Assembly: GCA_958510825.1 (NCBI GenBank)
Contig: OY294044.1
Coordinates: forward strand, 39,419,816 to 39,483,815
Origin: Brachypterus glaber
Lineage: Eukaryota > Arthropoda > Insecta > Coleoptera > Kateretidae
DNA length: 64,000 bases
Reading direction: 5' to 3'
Numbering within the stretch: position 1 is the first letter of the stretch; every line of letters begins with the position of its first letter. The notes under the pieces are model-generated. The model worked only from the letters and a program-made list of their open reading frames with translations. It was not told the DNA's origin and did no database searches. The translations under genes and the position numbers were made by a program. Positions 30,794-41,095 of this stretch are shown piece by piece.

Positions 30794-31945
30794 ATGACGG
30801 AACAAAATCCTGCAGCTACAACCTCGACTGAACAAGTCATCAAGGTGGAGTGGCCCCCCAATTTTATTGAATCCCAAATGAATTTAGCTAATATCGCCGC
30901 GATTAATGAATTCGATGGGACGGGGAACGTGAATGATTTTTTGAATTTTATTGAAGAAATGGGTACACTTTGTAAGTGGTCAGATTCAACCCAGATAGCA
31001 ACCGCTAAATTAAAAATGATAGGTCAGGCAAAAAGATTTGTTCAATCTAGTGTTGAAATTAAAGGAGCGGATGTTTGGCAAAATTTTAAAAAATTATTAC
31101 ACGACCAGTATCGGACACATAGATACTATTCGGAAGTTTTAAGTAGCTTTACAGCATGTAAGCAAAGAGTTGGGGAAAAATGTAAAGACTTTTTAGTAAG
31201 AGTAAAATTGGCTGCAAGTCAAACAATTACTACTCCTTTAGATGATTCTTTACAGAGAAAGTTAGACCAGGACACCTTGTCAATATTTATGGCCGGACTT
31301 TCTATGCCCATCAAGCAGCGCGTTCTTTCGGCTGCCCCAGATCAATTATCCGACGCGGTAATTATTGCTACTCGCGAAGAGGTGATACACAACATGACTA
31401 ATTCGAACAGAGAATGCCGTTCGGTAAATCAACGGTTAACAGTAAATGATTACAATAGCCAAGAACGTAGAGCACCCTTTAGAAATGATTTTCAAAATAA
31501 TGGTTATAATAATCAGGAACGCCGCGCACCGTATAAGACTATTTTTCAAAATAATCAGGAACGACGCGCACCCTTTAGAAATGATTTTCAAAATAATGAT
31601 TATAGTAATCAGGAACGCCGCGCACGATATAAGAATAATGGGCAAACTAATGTACAGGGATGGCGCGCACCAAATAATAGTAACTATCAAAAGAATATGA
31701 AATGTTTTGCTTGTCAAAAAGTGGAACATTTTCAAAGGGATTGTCCAACAAAGAAAATAGTATGTTTCCGTTGTGGTAAACGAGGGCATTTCTCCCGAAA
31801 CTGTAGGGACTATAGTTGTGACCTATGTGGAAGAGTAGGTCACAATAAAAGACAATGCAGGGTTGGAATGAGAAAAGATTTAAACGGTCAAGCAGTACCC
31901 TCCGAACCAAGGCGTACTGCCGAAACAAGGGCTTTCAGAAATTAA
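30794..31945 (+). CDS. Gag polyprotein (element B)
   Basis: A 383-residue intact Gag, which assembles the particle and binds genomic RNA. The start AAAATGACGG fits an insect start context, and the frame opens 235 bp after the 5' LTR. Residues about 35-220 follow a retrotransposon capsid pattern (WQNFKKLLHDQY, SFTACKQRVGE, FMAGL). Residues about 225-295 hold four to five repeats of QERRAP-type, Arg/Asn-rich units. Three CCHC knuckles follow at about 304-317, 324-337 and 342-355 (CX2CX4HX4C), the first with Glu-His in place of Gly-His. The protease frame overlaps the 3' end and lies -1 relative to gag, so a -1 frameshift is the likely expression mode. Confidence 0.85.
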   Translation: MTEQNPAATTSTEQVIKVEWPPNFIESQMNLANIAAINEFDGTGNVNDFLNFIEEMGTLCKWSDSTQIATAKLKMIGQAKRFVQSSVEIKGADVWQNFKKLLHDQYRTHRYYSEVLSSFTACKQRVGEKCKDFLVRVKLAASQTITTPLDDSLQRKLDQDTLSIFMAGLSMPIKQRVLSAAPDQLSDAVIIATREEVIHNMTNSNRECRSVNQRLTVNDYNSQERRAPFRNDFQNNGYNNQERRAPYKTIFQNNQERRAPFRNDFQNNDYSNQERRARYKNNGQTNVQGWRAPNNSNYQKNMKCFACQKVEHFQRDCPTKKIVCFRCGKRGHFSRNCRDYSCDLCGRVGHNKRQCRVGMRKDLNGQAVPSEPRRTAETRAFRN

Positions 31946-32742
31946 AAGGAAAAATTTATTACTGCCACGAGTATACGGGATTAGAGCCTCAATCGATAAT
32001 AAAATTAAATATAAATGGGGAAATTTTACCCTGTTTAACTGACTCGGGCGCAGTGATATCCATTGTGAAGCCAGCGTTTGCAAAAAGGTTCACGATTAAT
32101 AATAGTTTTATAGAATTAAAGGATGTTCAAGGAAACAATATTCCTTGCGAAGGCGTAATTTCGGCGGAAATTACTATAGGGAACAAAAAAGTTTCTCACG
32201 AATTTTTTGTATCCGAAGTTAGTGGTTTAAAATCACCTATATTACTAGGTGTCGATTTTTTACAAAAGTTTAAAGTGACAATAGACTGGGGAACAAATAA
32301 TCTTACAATAGGAAATAATATTTTCCAATTACACCCAGAAAAAGAAATGATTGAGATTAATGGGATGGTGGATTTAAAAAAAGAAATAAGAGAATTGCAA
32401 GTAACAATTCAAGAATTAAAAGAACAAATGGTTAAAATTATTTCGGGAAAGTCTCTTGAAAATATTCAAGTCCAAACGAGAACACAAATGCGCAGTGTTG
32501 TCGGCGTTACTACTGAAAATAAATATCGATCAAATTCTGAAAATTCGAAATTTGTTACAAAGCAAGGAAAAAAGGCTAAAAATATTGGGAAAATTAAGCA
32601 GGAAGGAAAAAAAATGAAGAAAAATAACACGTGTAAAGAAAATATCAGTTCTAGCGAAGGAACTCAGACTAAAGATAATCAAGGTAGGAAAATCCGGAAT
32701 TTCTACCCAGATTGTCCATTTTTGTCAGGGAGTCCCAGTTAG
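31855..32742 (+). CDS. Protease and spacer (element B)
   Basis: Frame -1 to gag, overlapping it from before 31855. LTDSGAVISIV at about residue 60 is the aspartic protease active site (DSGA) and PILLGVDFL the C-terminal flap/helix motif. A long charged region rich in Lys, Gln and Ser follows (KKEIRELQVTIQELKEQMVK looks like a short coiled coil) before a stop at 32742. In an active element this frame would continue into RT; here the next coding begins at 32813 in another frame, so a break lies at about 32740-32810. The first residues upstream of the gag stop would be skipped by frameshifting, so the annotated Met is arbitrary. Confidence 0.7.
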   Translation: MQGWNEKRFKRSSSTLRTKAYCRNKGFQKLKGKIYYCHEYTGLEPQSIIKLNINGEILPCLTDSGAVISIVKPAFAKRFTINNSFIELKDVQGNNIPCEGVISAEITIGNKKVSHEFFVSEVSGLKSPILLGVDFLQKFKVTIDWGTNNLTIGNNIFQLHPEKEMIEINGMVDLKKEIRELQVTIQELKEQMVKIISGKSLENIQVQTRTQMRSVVGVTTENKYRSNSENSKFVTKQGKKAKNIGKIKQEGKKMKKNNTCKENISSSEGTQTKDNQGRKIRNFYPDCPFLSGSPS

Positions 32743-32812
32743 GATAGCGAATACAATTAATAACCCGCATTTGTCGACAATGTTCGTACGTTAAATACAA
32801 AAAGTTTAATTA

Positions 32813-34502
32813 TTGAACAGAACAGATTTTCAAGATTGTTTAAATGTAGGTAGAGTTTTATGTAAAAACTCGAAATATGTCCCAGTAAGAATTTTAAATG
32901 CAGCAGATAGTTCGTTTAAAATCAACAAACGTGACGTCATAGGTACAGCTTTCGAGGTAGATAAAGACAGGCCTAGCCTAAAACCACCCGTCGTTCTCAA
33001 TGAAGACACTTGTTGCATTTTAAAATCATTAAAGTTGGACCATGTCGCCTGTGGCGGCGAAGAAAAATTACAGAAATTAATAAAAAAATACATAGATGTA
33101 TTTAAGGCCCCATCTCAGAAACTTTCTTCTGCTAGAATTATTACTGAAAATGTACACCCAATTTGTCTACGACCATACAGGGTACCGTTTAGTAAGATGA
33201 AAATATTAGATGAACAAATTAAAGATCTGTTGGACAATGACATAATAACAGAATCTTCTTCTCCTTGGTCATCAAACTGCATACTGGTAGAAAAACGCAC
33301 AGCCGCAGGAAGTGCCAGAATATAGATTATGCATTGATTACAGGAAGCTAAATCAGATTACCAAAACTGATTATTTCCCACTTCCAAATATACAAGAATC
33401 CTTGGAACAGCTAGCAGGGATGGAATTGTTTAGTACTATGGATCTCCAAAGTGGATACTACCAAATTGAACTAGACCCTAGAGATAGAGAAAAAAGTGCT
33501 TTTTCAACTCCAGATAATCATTATGAATTCAAGCGGCTACCGATGGGCTTGCGTAATTCTAGTTCGACCTTCTGCCGTCGATTGGCAGCAGTGTTCTCAT
33601 CAATTAATAAAAAACAAATGCTAATTTATTTGGATGACATAGTTGTTTTTAGTAATTCTGATATTGATGAGCATTTGACTAGACTAGAAAACGTTTTTAA
33701 ACTGGCCAGAGATGCAAATTTAAAATTCAAACCATCCAAATGTCATTTCATGCAAAAAGAAATCACTTATTTAGGGCATAAGATATCTGCAGCTGGGTGC
33801 ATGGTCGATAATGAGAAAACAAAAGTTCTAAGAAACTATCCAAAGACAGTTAAAGAGGTACGTTCATTCATCGGATTCTGCTCCTTTTACCGGCGTTTTG
33901 TAGACAAGTTCGAGTCAATAGCACAACCCTTAATTCTACTTACCAAGAAAGATCAGCCTTTTATTTGGACAGATAAGCAAGAAAAAGCGTTTCAAACGTT
34001 AAAAGAAGCATTAATATCTCCACCTATTTTAAAACACGCTGATATGTCAAAGCGTTTTATCCTTTTAACGGACAGTAGCGGGTTTTCTATAAGTGCAATC
34101 CTTGCTCAAGAACATAACGGGGTAGAGTATCCTGTAAGCTACGCTAGCAGGAACTTAAATAAAAGCGAAATCAATTATTCTACTATAGAGAGAGAACTCC
34201 TCGGACTGGTGTTTGGAATAAAAAAATATAGATTATGGTTGACAGGGAGGCAGTTTACCTGTGTCACTGATCATGCTCCATTAAAATATTTAATCTCATT
34301 CCGTGGTGAATATTCATGTCGTCTTGCACGATGGGCCATGTTTCTGCTGTCATTCGATATTGAAGTGGTCTATAGAAAAGGATCAAAAAATGTGGCAGAT
34401 GCCTTATCCAGGTGCAAATGGCCGGAAGATATCGAAAACCAATCAGAAAATATTGAGGACAATAATTATGTAAGTTCGGAAGAAATCGACGCCACTGGAT
34501 AG
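32813..34502 (+). pseudogene. Reverse transcriptase and RNase H (element B)
   Basis: Two frames joined by a frameshift near 33315. The first (32813-33325) has the RT entry region PICLRPYRVPFSKMKIL and SSPWSSNCILVEKR. The second (33312-34502) has LCIDYRKLNQIT, STMDLQSGYYQI, the catalytic YLDDIV (residues 106-111), the connection YLGHKISAAG, RNase H with TDSSGFSISAIL, YSTIERELLGLV and VTDHAPLKYL, and VADALSRC at the end. This is a canonical Ty3/gypsy order. The enzyme makes cDNA in the cytoplasmic particle; the frameshift between LVEKR and LCIDYRKLN disables this copy. Confidence 0.9.
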
Positions 34503-34551
34503 CCTAATTGCAAAGATAAGCAAAGACACGCCAGAGTTTGAGATTTGTCCT

Positions 34552-35350
34552 ATGATCGACGTAATATGGTCTAGGCAGACCCTTTTTAAAATGCAAAGTG
34601 AAGATAGTTTTATTGCAGCAATTAAAGATAATTTAAATATTGAAACAGATTACTATGTGAGCTCCGATGGATTGTGTTATAAAACAAGGAACGATAATAA
34701 TAAAACCGATGTATTAGTAGCACCGAAATGTATACAACACGATATCATGGTTATGTGTCACGCCTCAAAATTATTCTGTCATAATGGCATTACAAAAACG
34801 CAAGATATCGTTAAAAATTACTTTTATTGGCGTGGAATGGACAGCGATATCAAAGCATTTTGCGAAAGCTGCTATTCATGTAGTATCGAAATCTTCAAGA
34901 TTACTTAAAGCTCATTTGCAAAATGTAGCTATGCCTAATGCAGTATTTGGGAGGGTAGCTATCGACATTACAGGGCCTTTAAATGTTACATTGACAGGAC
35001 AGAGATATATTTTGACATGTATTGATTATGCAACCCGATATGCAGAAGCGATTCCGCTAAAAGACATAACTGCAGCTACTGTAGCTAGAGCCTTTGTTGA
35101 AAATGTTATTCTTAGGCACGGAACCCCAGCACAACTTCTCACAGACAATGGTACACAGTTTGTCTCAGCACTGTTTAAAAATGTTTGCGAACTGTTAAAT
35201 ATATCCAGACTTTATACCACCCCTTATCATGCCCAGGCTAACGGATTGGTAGAAAAATTGAATGGGACGCTAAAACAAATGCTAAAACACTTTGTTAACG
35301 AGAAAGACCGTGAATGGGATCTGATGTTACCGTACGTTCTAGTTCTAGTT
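34552..35350 (+). pseudogene. Integrase, interrupted (element B)
   Basis: The frame 34552-34908 carries the HHCC zinc domain (H near ASKLFCHNG, CESCYSC at the end). After a frameshift near 34890 the frame from 34784 gives the catalytic core: AIDITGPL (Asp 61), LLTDNGTQF (Asp 121) and ANGLVEKLNGT (Glu 157). Coding stops making sense at about 35350, exactly where the TIR element 35355-37258 begins. No integrase C-terminal domain is recognised after that element, so the 3' part is lost or too diverged to see. Confidence 0.85.
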
Positions 35351-36045
35351 ATTATACACCGTGTATTTGAAATAGAGTCGGAAAAAAAATCCACACATAT
35401 GGTATAACTAACATTTTCCGTGAAAATTAAAAAAATATGTGCAGCAGTTTCAGAATGGGATTTTTTTGAAAAAAATGTACCTTTTAGCCGTACGTCAATG
35501 TCACGCTGTGAAATTCTCTAAATTAATGGTGACCTTGTAGCAAATATGTATGAAATCTTCCCAACGTTGCCAGATTCACTCGATGAGAAAAGTTTTTTTA
35601 AACTTACCTACCGTAGTAAAATAGGGGCATGTTTTCATGAAGTAAACATATCATTATCACCTAGGTAATAATAATATTTAAGTTATCCGCTGGATGTCAT
35701 CGAATTATTTCCCCAACCCTTGTTTTTATCTTAACAAGAAGTTTTCACTGATTTTTTTATATTATCAACCACAGCGATTGAATCACTATAAGATTTATTA
35801 AATAATAAAGTAAAAAAATGTACACAACACTTTGAAACACTTTTTTGCATTAGAATGGTCGGGATAAGTATTAAACTTGAAATATTAAACAAAAATTGTC
35901 TAATCACTACAGGAAAATAACGCACATAAACCACTGCAATGATTTTTAACTATTGAAACTACGATTTATTGCAAAAAATACTGGTCAAATTAATTTTCTG
36001 AGAATCGAATTAGAAAAGTCGTAGCTCTCTCTCTCTCTCTCTCAC

Positions 36046-36184
36046 TTCAGATCTGTGGTTTGAGCTGCCAGGGCTATCCAACCAGCCCTCGTCGGTTACA
36101 CTTAAACGAAATGGACCGTCTGGTTTGTACCATGCCTTTCCGTCTGTTGCAACGAAGTTATCCTCTTGCTGTGAAAAGTCTTCT
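36046..36184 (-). other. Exon-like captured coding segment
   Basis: On the minus strand, 139 bp open in one frame, encoding a peptide with DGKAWYKPDGPFRL and VTDEGWLDSP. It is bounded by an AG (CATCAG at 36185-36190, read on the minus strand) and a consensus-like donor GAA|GTGAGAG at its end (36039-36045). The amino-acid composition is balanced, unlike the surrounding AT-rich DNA. I do not recognise the protein. The best reading is a host gene exon picked up by the element; a degenerate element-encoded exon is the alternative. Confidence 0.4.
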
Positions 36185-36513
36185 CTGATGATTTCTTTCT
36201 TTTAAAACACAATCACAATATACTTTTTATAGTCACTAAAGTTTAATGTTTGATTTATTAAAAAAAAGTCGTACCTCCATAAAGCAAAGCCAGTTTTTAT
36301 ATTTCTACAGTTGGCTACACTTTGTTTGGTATTTTTAGGTTAGATCATTTATTTTTTCGTATTCTTTGGACTGTAGCAAAACTGTTGTTTTCCCTTAAAA
36401 TTTCTATAATTTTTGGTCGTTAGTCTTATACATCTGGCTCTCACTACTCCTAGTTACTGATGTAACCACCATGCAACCCGATGGCTGAAATGTAAAATAC
36501 AAAGCCAAAAATC

Positions 36514-36606
36514 GAAGAAGAAGAAGAAGAAGAAGAAGAAGAAGAAGAAGAAGAAGAAGAAGAAGAAGAAGAAGAAGAAGAAGAAGAAGAAGAAGAAGAA
36601 GAAGAA
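36514..36606. repeat. (GAA)31 trinucleotide repeat
   Basis: 93 uninterrupted bases of GAA. The minus-strand frame through it is poly-Ser and is not a gene. A shorter CT tract lies at 36025-36043. Confidence 0.98.
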
Positions 36607-37258
36607 AACTGTTGTTTACATCCCATCAGGGGGCTATTTTTACGTGCAATGGGAAATTTGGATTTGTGCTGTATAAAATACTGATCAAAATGTAAAGTGA
36701 ATCGCTCAAAGATTTTCAACAAATTTAAAGTTAAATATCTCCGAATATAATAAAAGGTACACATTTTGAATAGATTACATGTTGTCAAAAACTTTACACT
36801 ACTAGTGATATGGTATTTTTTCTACTAAAAAATCTGCAAGTGTGAGTTAAAGTTGTGTGAGTGAAAGTTAACCCGTTAAGTTTCAGCATCTGTTAAAAAC
36901 AACATCTGTTAAATAGTTTGTAGGTGAAGATTAGGCAAGTACATCTTTGGTTATTATTTTAACATTTTTTACGGTACTTTATAATTATTGTTGATAAAAT
37001 TCTATGATGATTAAAAGAAGATAAAAGTTATTTTGTCAAACAGTAAATACGGAATCGACAAAATCTGACAACCTTGCATTTTGCAAATTTGAAGCGCGAT
37101 GATAAAGCTTACAGATGCGTCGTCTGTAGGCTGGATTTAAGGTTTTCTAAAGATTTTTTTTAGATTTTTTTTTCCAATTTTTTTCGTTCTGAATCGATTT
37201 TTGGGGTCACAAAGATGATCTGGTTTTTTTTCCGACGCTATTTAAAATACACCGTGTA

Positions 37259-38036
37259 TATAAATAAATAAACCAATAAAAAGAGTCATGAGAATTTTTC
37301 ACTAAATATATACAAAAATAAATAAAAATAAGCTGAGTGGAAACATAAATATAAATAAATAAAACTAACGAAAAACATTTTGAAGTAACTAAATAAATAA
37401 AAGTGTCTTATAAATAAAGTGTTGTATTGAAAAACTAAAACGTATTACCGGTTAAGTTAATGAACAACAAAAAAGTTCGAAAAGACTAAAGAATATAAAC
37501 ATTTTAGCGGTCGAATCGAATCTCGATATACTGTACTTTATGTAAATGGAGGTGTTGGCAGACGAAATGTTCAGCTCAGCCTGTAAGACTAAAAGTCATC
37601 AGTCAACTGCGATAGGAGTCTTATCCTGAGACCTCCGTGACTTCCCGAATGCTGAGGTGGATGAAATAATATCCAGAACATAGACAGGGGGAGATCATGC
37701 AGTCTAAGAAGGGGACAACATCAAGGTACCACCTACGCACTGGAAGGGCGTGAGTAAAGCTTTCAGAATATTATGAAGGCACACAGACTTTATACGATGC
37801 CGTCAAATTTCATTCAAGTGACGCGGTATAGATCTGCAAATGAAACTATGTACTTAAGTTTAGTGTGGTGTTAAGTTAGTTAAAAATTAGAATAAGTTAA
37901 TTTTGTTAGTTTTAGTTAGTTTCTTCACTTGGTTCATGCATGTGCAACCTAACAGAAAAAATGTTTCTCAACATTTTTTTTTTAAGAAATCTTTGTTTTT
38001 ACAAAAAAGGATTTCTTCTTTGTTAGGGGGAAGCTA
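37259..38036 (+). other. 3' noncoding of element B up to the 3' LTR
   Basis: AT-rich start with AAATA repeats, then a more balanced block (37540-37830) without a long open frame, possibly the remnant of the polyprotein end. It terminates in AGGGGGAAGCTA (38025-38036), the likely polypurine tract. Confidence 0.5.
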
Positions 38037-39109
38037 TGTGGTGTGACGCAATCCATTTTAGTTAAAAAACTGTTTATTTTCTATATGGATTGCTAAACAT
38101 TATTTGTTTCCGAAAATGTAAGAATTAGTTGAAAGCGCCGAATTACAATTTTTATAGTAGTAGCGGCATAGTTAAGTACTTCATAAATCACGTATGGCGG
38201 AATGATTATTGTGACACTACTGAAGAGAGCGCTTTTTAATTTAATGCGCTGACTGATCTAGTTGCGGTGATCTCTTTGTGATTCATGCTTTTCAACATTA
38301 AATCAATGCCAAAGAAATGTCCAGTTTGGTTATTAATGTTTGTCGGTGTAGTTAAACTAAAAGGTTTTGGCAATTAAATTTATATTTATGCGAATATAGG
38401 GTATAAAAGCTCAGATTTTTAGATGAAAAGGAACAGATATTTCGCGAGTACGGTCACGATAGTTTACTCCGCTAATATTAAAATATTTAAAATAATAAAT
38501 TCAGTGAGTGAACCAATGTTTAAAAAATGTAAGTGTAATTATGGACATATAAAAACTTACATTTTTTATAGGGATAGAAATTTAATGGAACTTTAAAATT
38601 CGAACTTAGACTTTTTATCGGGGTGATTTTAATTTAATGAACTTTTATTAAACTAAATAAATCTTAAATAAACTTTGAAATAATCATGGACTAAAATTAA
38701 ATGGAACTTTTATGGTATCTATTGGTTATAGTTAGGCTAAAATTATGTAAATTAGATTAGGAATTAGAAAGGAAAGCTGCAGGATCGAAGGATCGATTGA
38801 TCGAAATTATGGAATTTAATTATATTTTAATAAAACTTTATTAGCTTACAAAATCTTACTTTTACTTTGACTCTCGTTACCGAACAAAAGCTCCCTAAAA
38901 ACTGGTTAATATGATTTTTATTTATTACCCGATGGTATATAGATCTAAACAGATTGTAGTTACCAGTCATTAGTGTCAAGTGGTTAAGGCCATAAAACAC
39001 TTGTCGAAGTGCTACCATTCAGGCGGCACCAGCTGGTAAATTAAGATTTGGCAGAGAAATAATATATTAAACAAAGGAATTATATTATAAGAAAAGTCAT
39101 ATTACCACA
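38037..39109 (+). repeat. 3' LTR of element B
   Basis: 1073 bp, TGTGGT...ACCACA, followed by the ACTT duplication. It has its own TATAAAAG at 38402-38409 and a GATCGAAGGATCGATTGATC segment absent from the 5' LTR. Confidence 0.95.
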
Positions 39110-39539
39110 ACTTCTTAGCATCTTTACAAAAAAATAACTATACTCAAAAACATAATAATAATAAGAACATAACATAACATAACTTAATAATTTAACATAA
39201 TAATAAATAAGCAATTATGTTTTTTTTTTCTAAGTTTTAAGATTTTAAGTTAAATCTAATGCCGTTATTTGGTTAGAAAATATGCATTTTTGTTTCTATT
39301 ATTTTATATTAAACCTATTTATGTAATAATTAAAACATAACATAACATAAAATGTTATATATTAATATATAACATATTATGTTTTATTTAATTTTTAACT
39401 TTGTAAGTTAAATCTAATTTCGTTATTTAAGATTACAAATTGATTCCAATTTTTATTTATTTATTTAGAATATATATTTTTGAATATTTATTTATTGATC
39501 ATTGTAATTTATTTACTATAGTTTAAAAATAATAATTTA
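39110..39539. other. AT-rich interior of the ISL2EU-like element
   Basis: Noncoding, with repeated AACATAACATAAC and ATATAACATATTATG motifs. This is the continuation of the DNA that element B split. Confidence 0.5.
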
Positions 39540-39884
39540 AAAAAAAAACAAATTGATTTTAAATGCAACCAAATGCGCATCTGACGCAGTTTTTAGTGTT
39601 TTTGACACTGTTTTACCACATGAAAAAAATTGAATTTTGGATATGATTAAGATCAGTTACGAATACATAACATATAAAAAAATGGCGGGGATGATATTCC
39701 AAAAATGGCCCTTTTGACCACTTCGAAAAAAAAGAAGTATTTTTTTTTCATAGGTTAGAATGATCGCAAATGTATGATATTTTTTTTGCAAGATGTTCTT
39801 ATTGCCCTTTATTCGTATTCTAAATTTCAAATTGATCGGATCACAAAAACCGGAGAAAAACAATAAAACGTTTTTTTTTAATAA

Positions 39885-40935
39885 TAAAAGGACTATTCAG
39901 AAACAAAAATCATAATTACATTAAATAAGATTTAACAACTGTATGAAAGGGCGAGATTCAGCTTGTCCCGAAGTACACAAACCGCATACTCGTAGTTTAA
40001 ATTTTTATAATTGTACCCATAATTATGAGCATGCGTCCTGCATACCCAAGACAGCTGTTCTTCCATCTAACCCAAAAATCATTTATTATATAATAATAAG
40101 AAAGAGTAGAAAATTAGGACGCTTGCTAATAGGATTAAATTATTATAATTAGTATTACTATTTTAACAATAATTTTTTGAATCAAACAAAATATTGAAAT
40201 AAGTACACTATAATATATTGCATGTGTACATTTTAAGCTAAATTAAACAATCACTAGGTTACTTTAAAATCTCTAGGTTACATCTCCAAACATATTAAGT
40301 AATTCTTGTTTTAGGCAATTTTTTGATAAATTATGAAATTTTTCAGCATTTACTTATCTGATAAGAAAAGGATCTTTCAAAAATCGGAGTTTTATGCAGA
40401 GGCGGAGATATAAGTTTTTTAGGTCTTAGTGTTTTATCTACATTAGAGCGAAATTGAACTTTATTATATAAATATGGGGGAGATTTTGTGCGAAGAATAT
40501 TATAATAAAGCATGATAGTATTTATTTTTCTAATATTTTCCATATCAGGCCAATGTAACCATGAAAGAGTGTGAGAAATAGGATCATCTTATTCCAAAAA
40601 TTAGTCTAAGGCAGGAGTTTTGTAATTTCTGTATTTTATTTTTATCTTCAACTTTTAAACAAGGACCATAGAGCGACACAATAACTTGTCTGCGACAGAA
40701 CTAGGGACCTACAAAGAAGTGACTTAATATTAGCAGTTAAAACATACCTATTTTCATAAGGACATATAGCCTTTTTGTATGCATTTATTAATATGGTCAG
40801 TAAATCTTAAATCTCTATCTATGTAAACACGTAGATTTTTTACGGTATCACTAATGATAATGCTTTCATTGTCAAAAATCCATTGCTATTATTTTTAAAT
40901 ACTTGAACATGTTTTTTATTTCCAAAAATAATTGG
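39885..40935 (-). mobile_element. Non-LTR (CR1/Jockey-like) 3' fragment
   Basis: Minus-strand remains of a non-LTR RT tail inserted in the right inverted repeat. The boundaries are set by comparison with the intact left repeat. The T run at about 39870 would correspond to its poly(A). A target duplication is not evident. Confidence 0.7.
40330..40905 (-). pseudogene. Non-LTR reverse transcriptase C-terminus, degenerate
   Basis: Several broken frames in the order of a non-LTR RT tail: SIIISDTVKNLRVYIDRDLRF and DHINKCIQKGY (about 40880-40770), an IQKLQNSCLRLIFGIR-like segment in another frame (about 40650-40590), then the open frame 40543-40343 with PPYLYNKVQFRSNVDKT and PIFERSFSYQI, and a weak KFHNLSKN ending. 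This pattern (lgv.lD..L.f..Hi, then rsFsy..) is typical of CR1/Jockey-type RTs after the catalytic palm. There are multiple stops and frameshifts and no endonuclease or palm motifs. Confidence 0.7.
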
Positions 40936-41095
40936 AGTAAAAAAATATTTTCCCACTCCCCTGGGGGTTGTTTGGGGCTAAGACTCTGGGAAATAATTAG
41001 TCTTTATGTTAGCTACCTTTTGCATAAATATAAGCTCATTCCGAGCTGGGGCACTTTTTCCACTACTATTCCGCTAAGCTCTTTGAGCTCTGGAA

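Larger units (their letters stand above)
35355..37258. mobile_element. Nonautonomous TIR element (TA target) in the integrase
   Basis: Ends TACACCGTGTATTTGAAATA (left) and TATTTAAAATACACCGTGTA (right) are inverted repeats of about 27 bp with three mismatches, continuing into GTCGG/CCGAC. TA flanks both sides (35353-35354, 37259-37260). No transposase is present. The interior holds a CT-repeat-flanked exon-like segment (36046-36184) and a (GAA)31 tract. The superfamily is unresolved; the TA target would fit Tc1/mariner or ISL2EU-like elements. Confidence 0.8.
29441..39109 (+). mobile_element. Ty3/gypsy retrotransposon B, two LTRs, 9.7 kb
   Basis: Complete in outline: LTRs at 29441-30558 and 38037-39109, both TGTGGT...ACCACA, flanked by the 4-bp duplication ACTT (29437-29440, 39110-39113). 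The interior codes gag, protease, RT-RNase H and integrase on the plus strand. A 1.9-kb TIR element (35355-37258) interrupts the integrase. Several frameshifts make it defective. A purine-rich AGGGGGAAGCTA precedes the 3' LTR as the likely polypurine tract. No standard TGG primer-binding site follows the 5' LTR. Confidence 0.95.
24551..41095 (-). mobile_element. ISL2EU-like DNA transposon, 16.5 kb after nested insertions
   Basis: Inverted termini of about 500 bp (24551-25052 against 41095-40936 plus 39882-39540) enclose one DDE transposase on the minus strand. Shared blocks include GAGCTTAGCGGA, AAAAAGTGCCCCAGCTCGGA and AAAACTGCGTCAGATGCGCA. Subtracting the later arrivals (solo LTR 1.04 kb, Ty3/gypsy B 9.7 kb, non-LTR about 1.05 kb) leaves about 4.8 kb, a plausible original size. 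The extreme ends (CCAGAACTC/GAGCTCTGG) and the target duplication are not resolved because the left flank is a TA microsatellite. The superfamily is inferred from the transposase. Confidence 0.65.
39540..41095. repeat. Right long inverted repeat, split by a non-LTR insertion
   Basis: 39540-39882 and 40936-41095 together match the inverse of 24551-25052. The break falls in the AAACAATAAAACGTTTT/TAAAAAAATATTTTC region and is filled by non-LTR sequence. Confidence 0.8.

Noticed and set aside
36450..36788. 112-codon minus frame with poly-Ser
   Set aside because: It is the complement of the (GAA)31 tract.
39943..40152. 69-codon plus frame
   Set aside because: Antisense to the non-LTR fragment region and without any recognisable motif.
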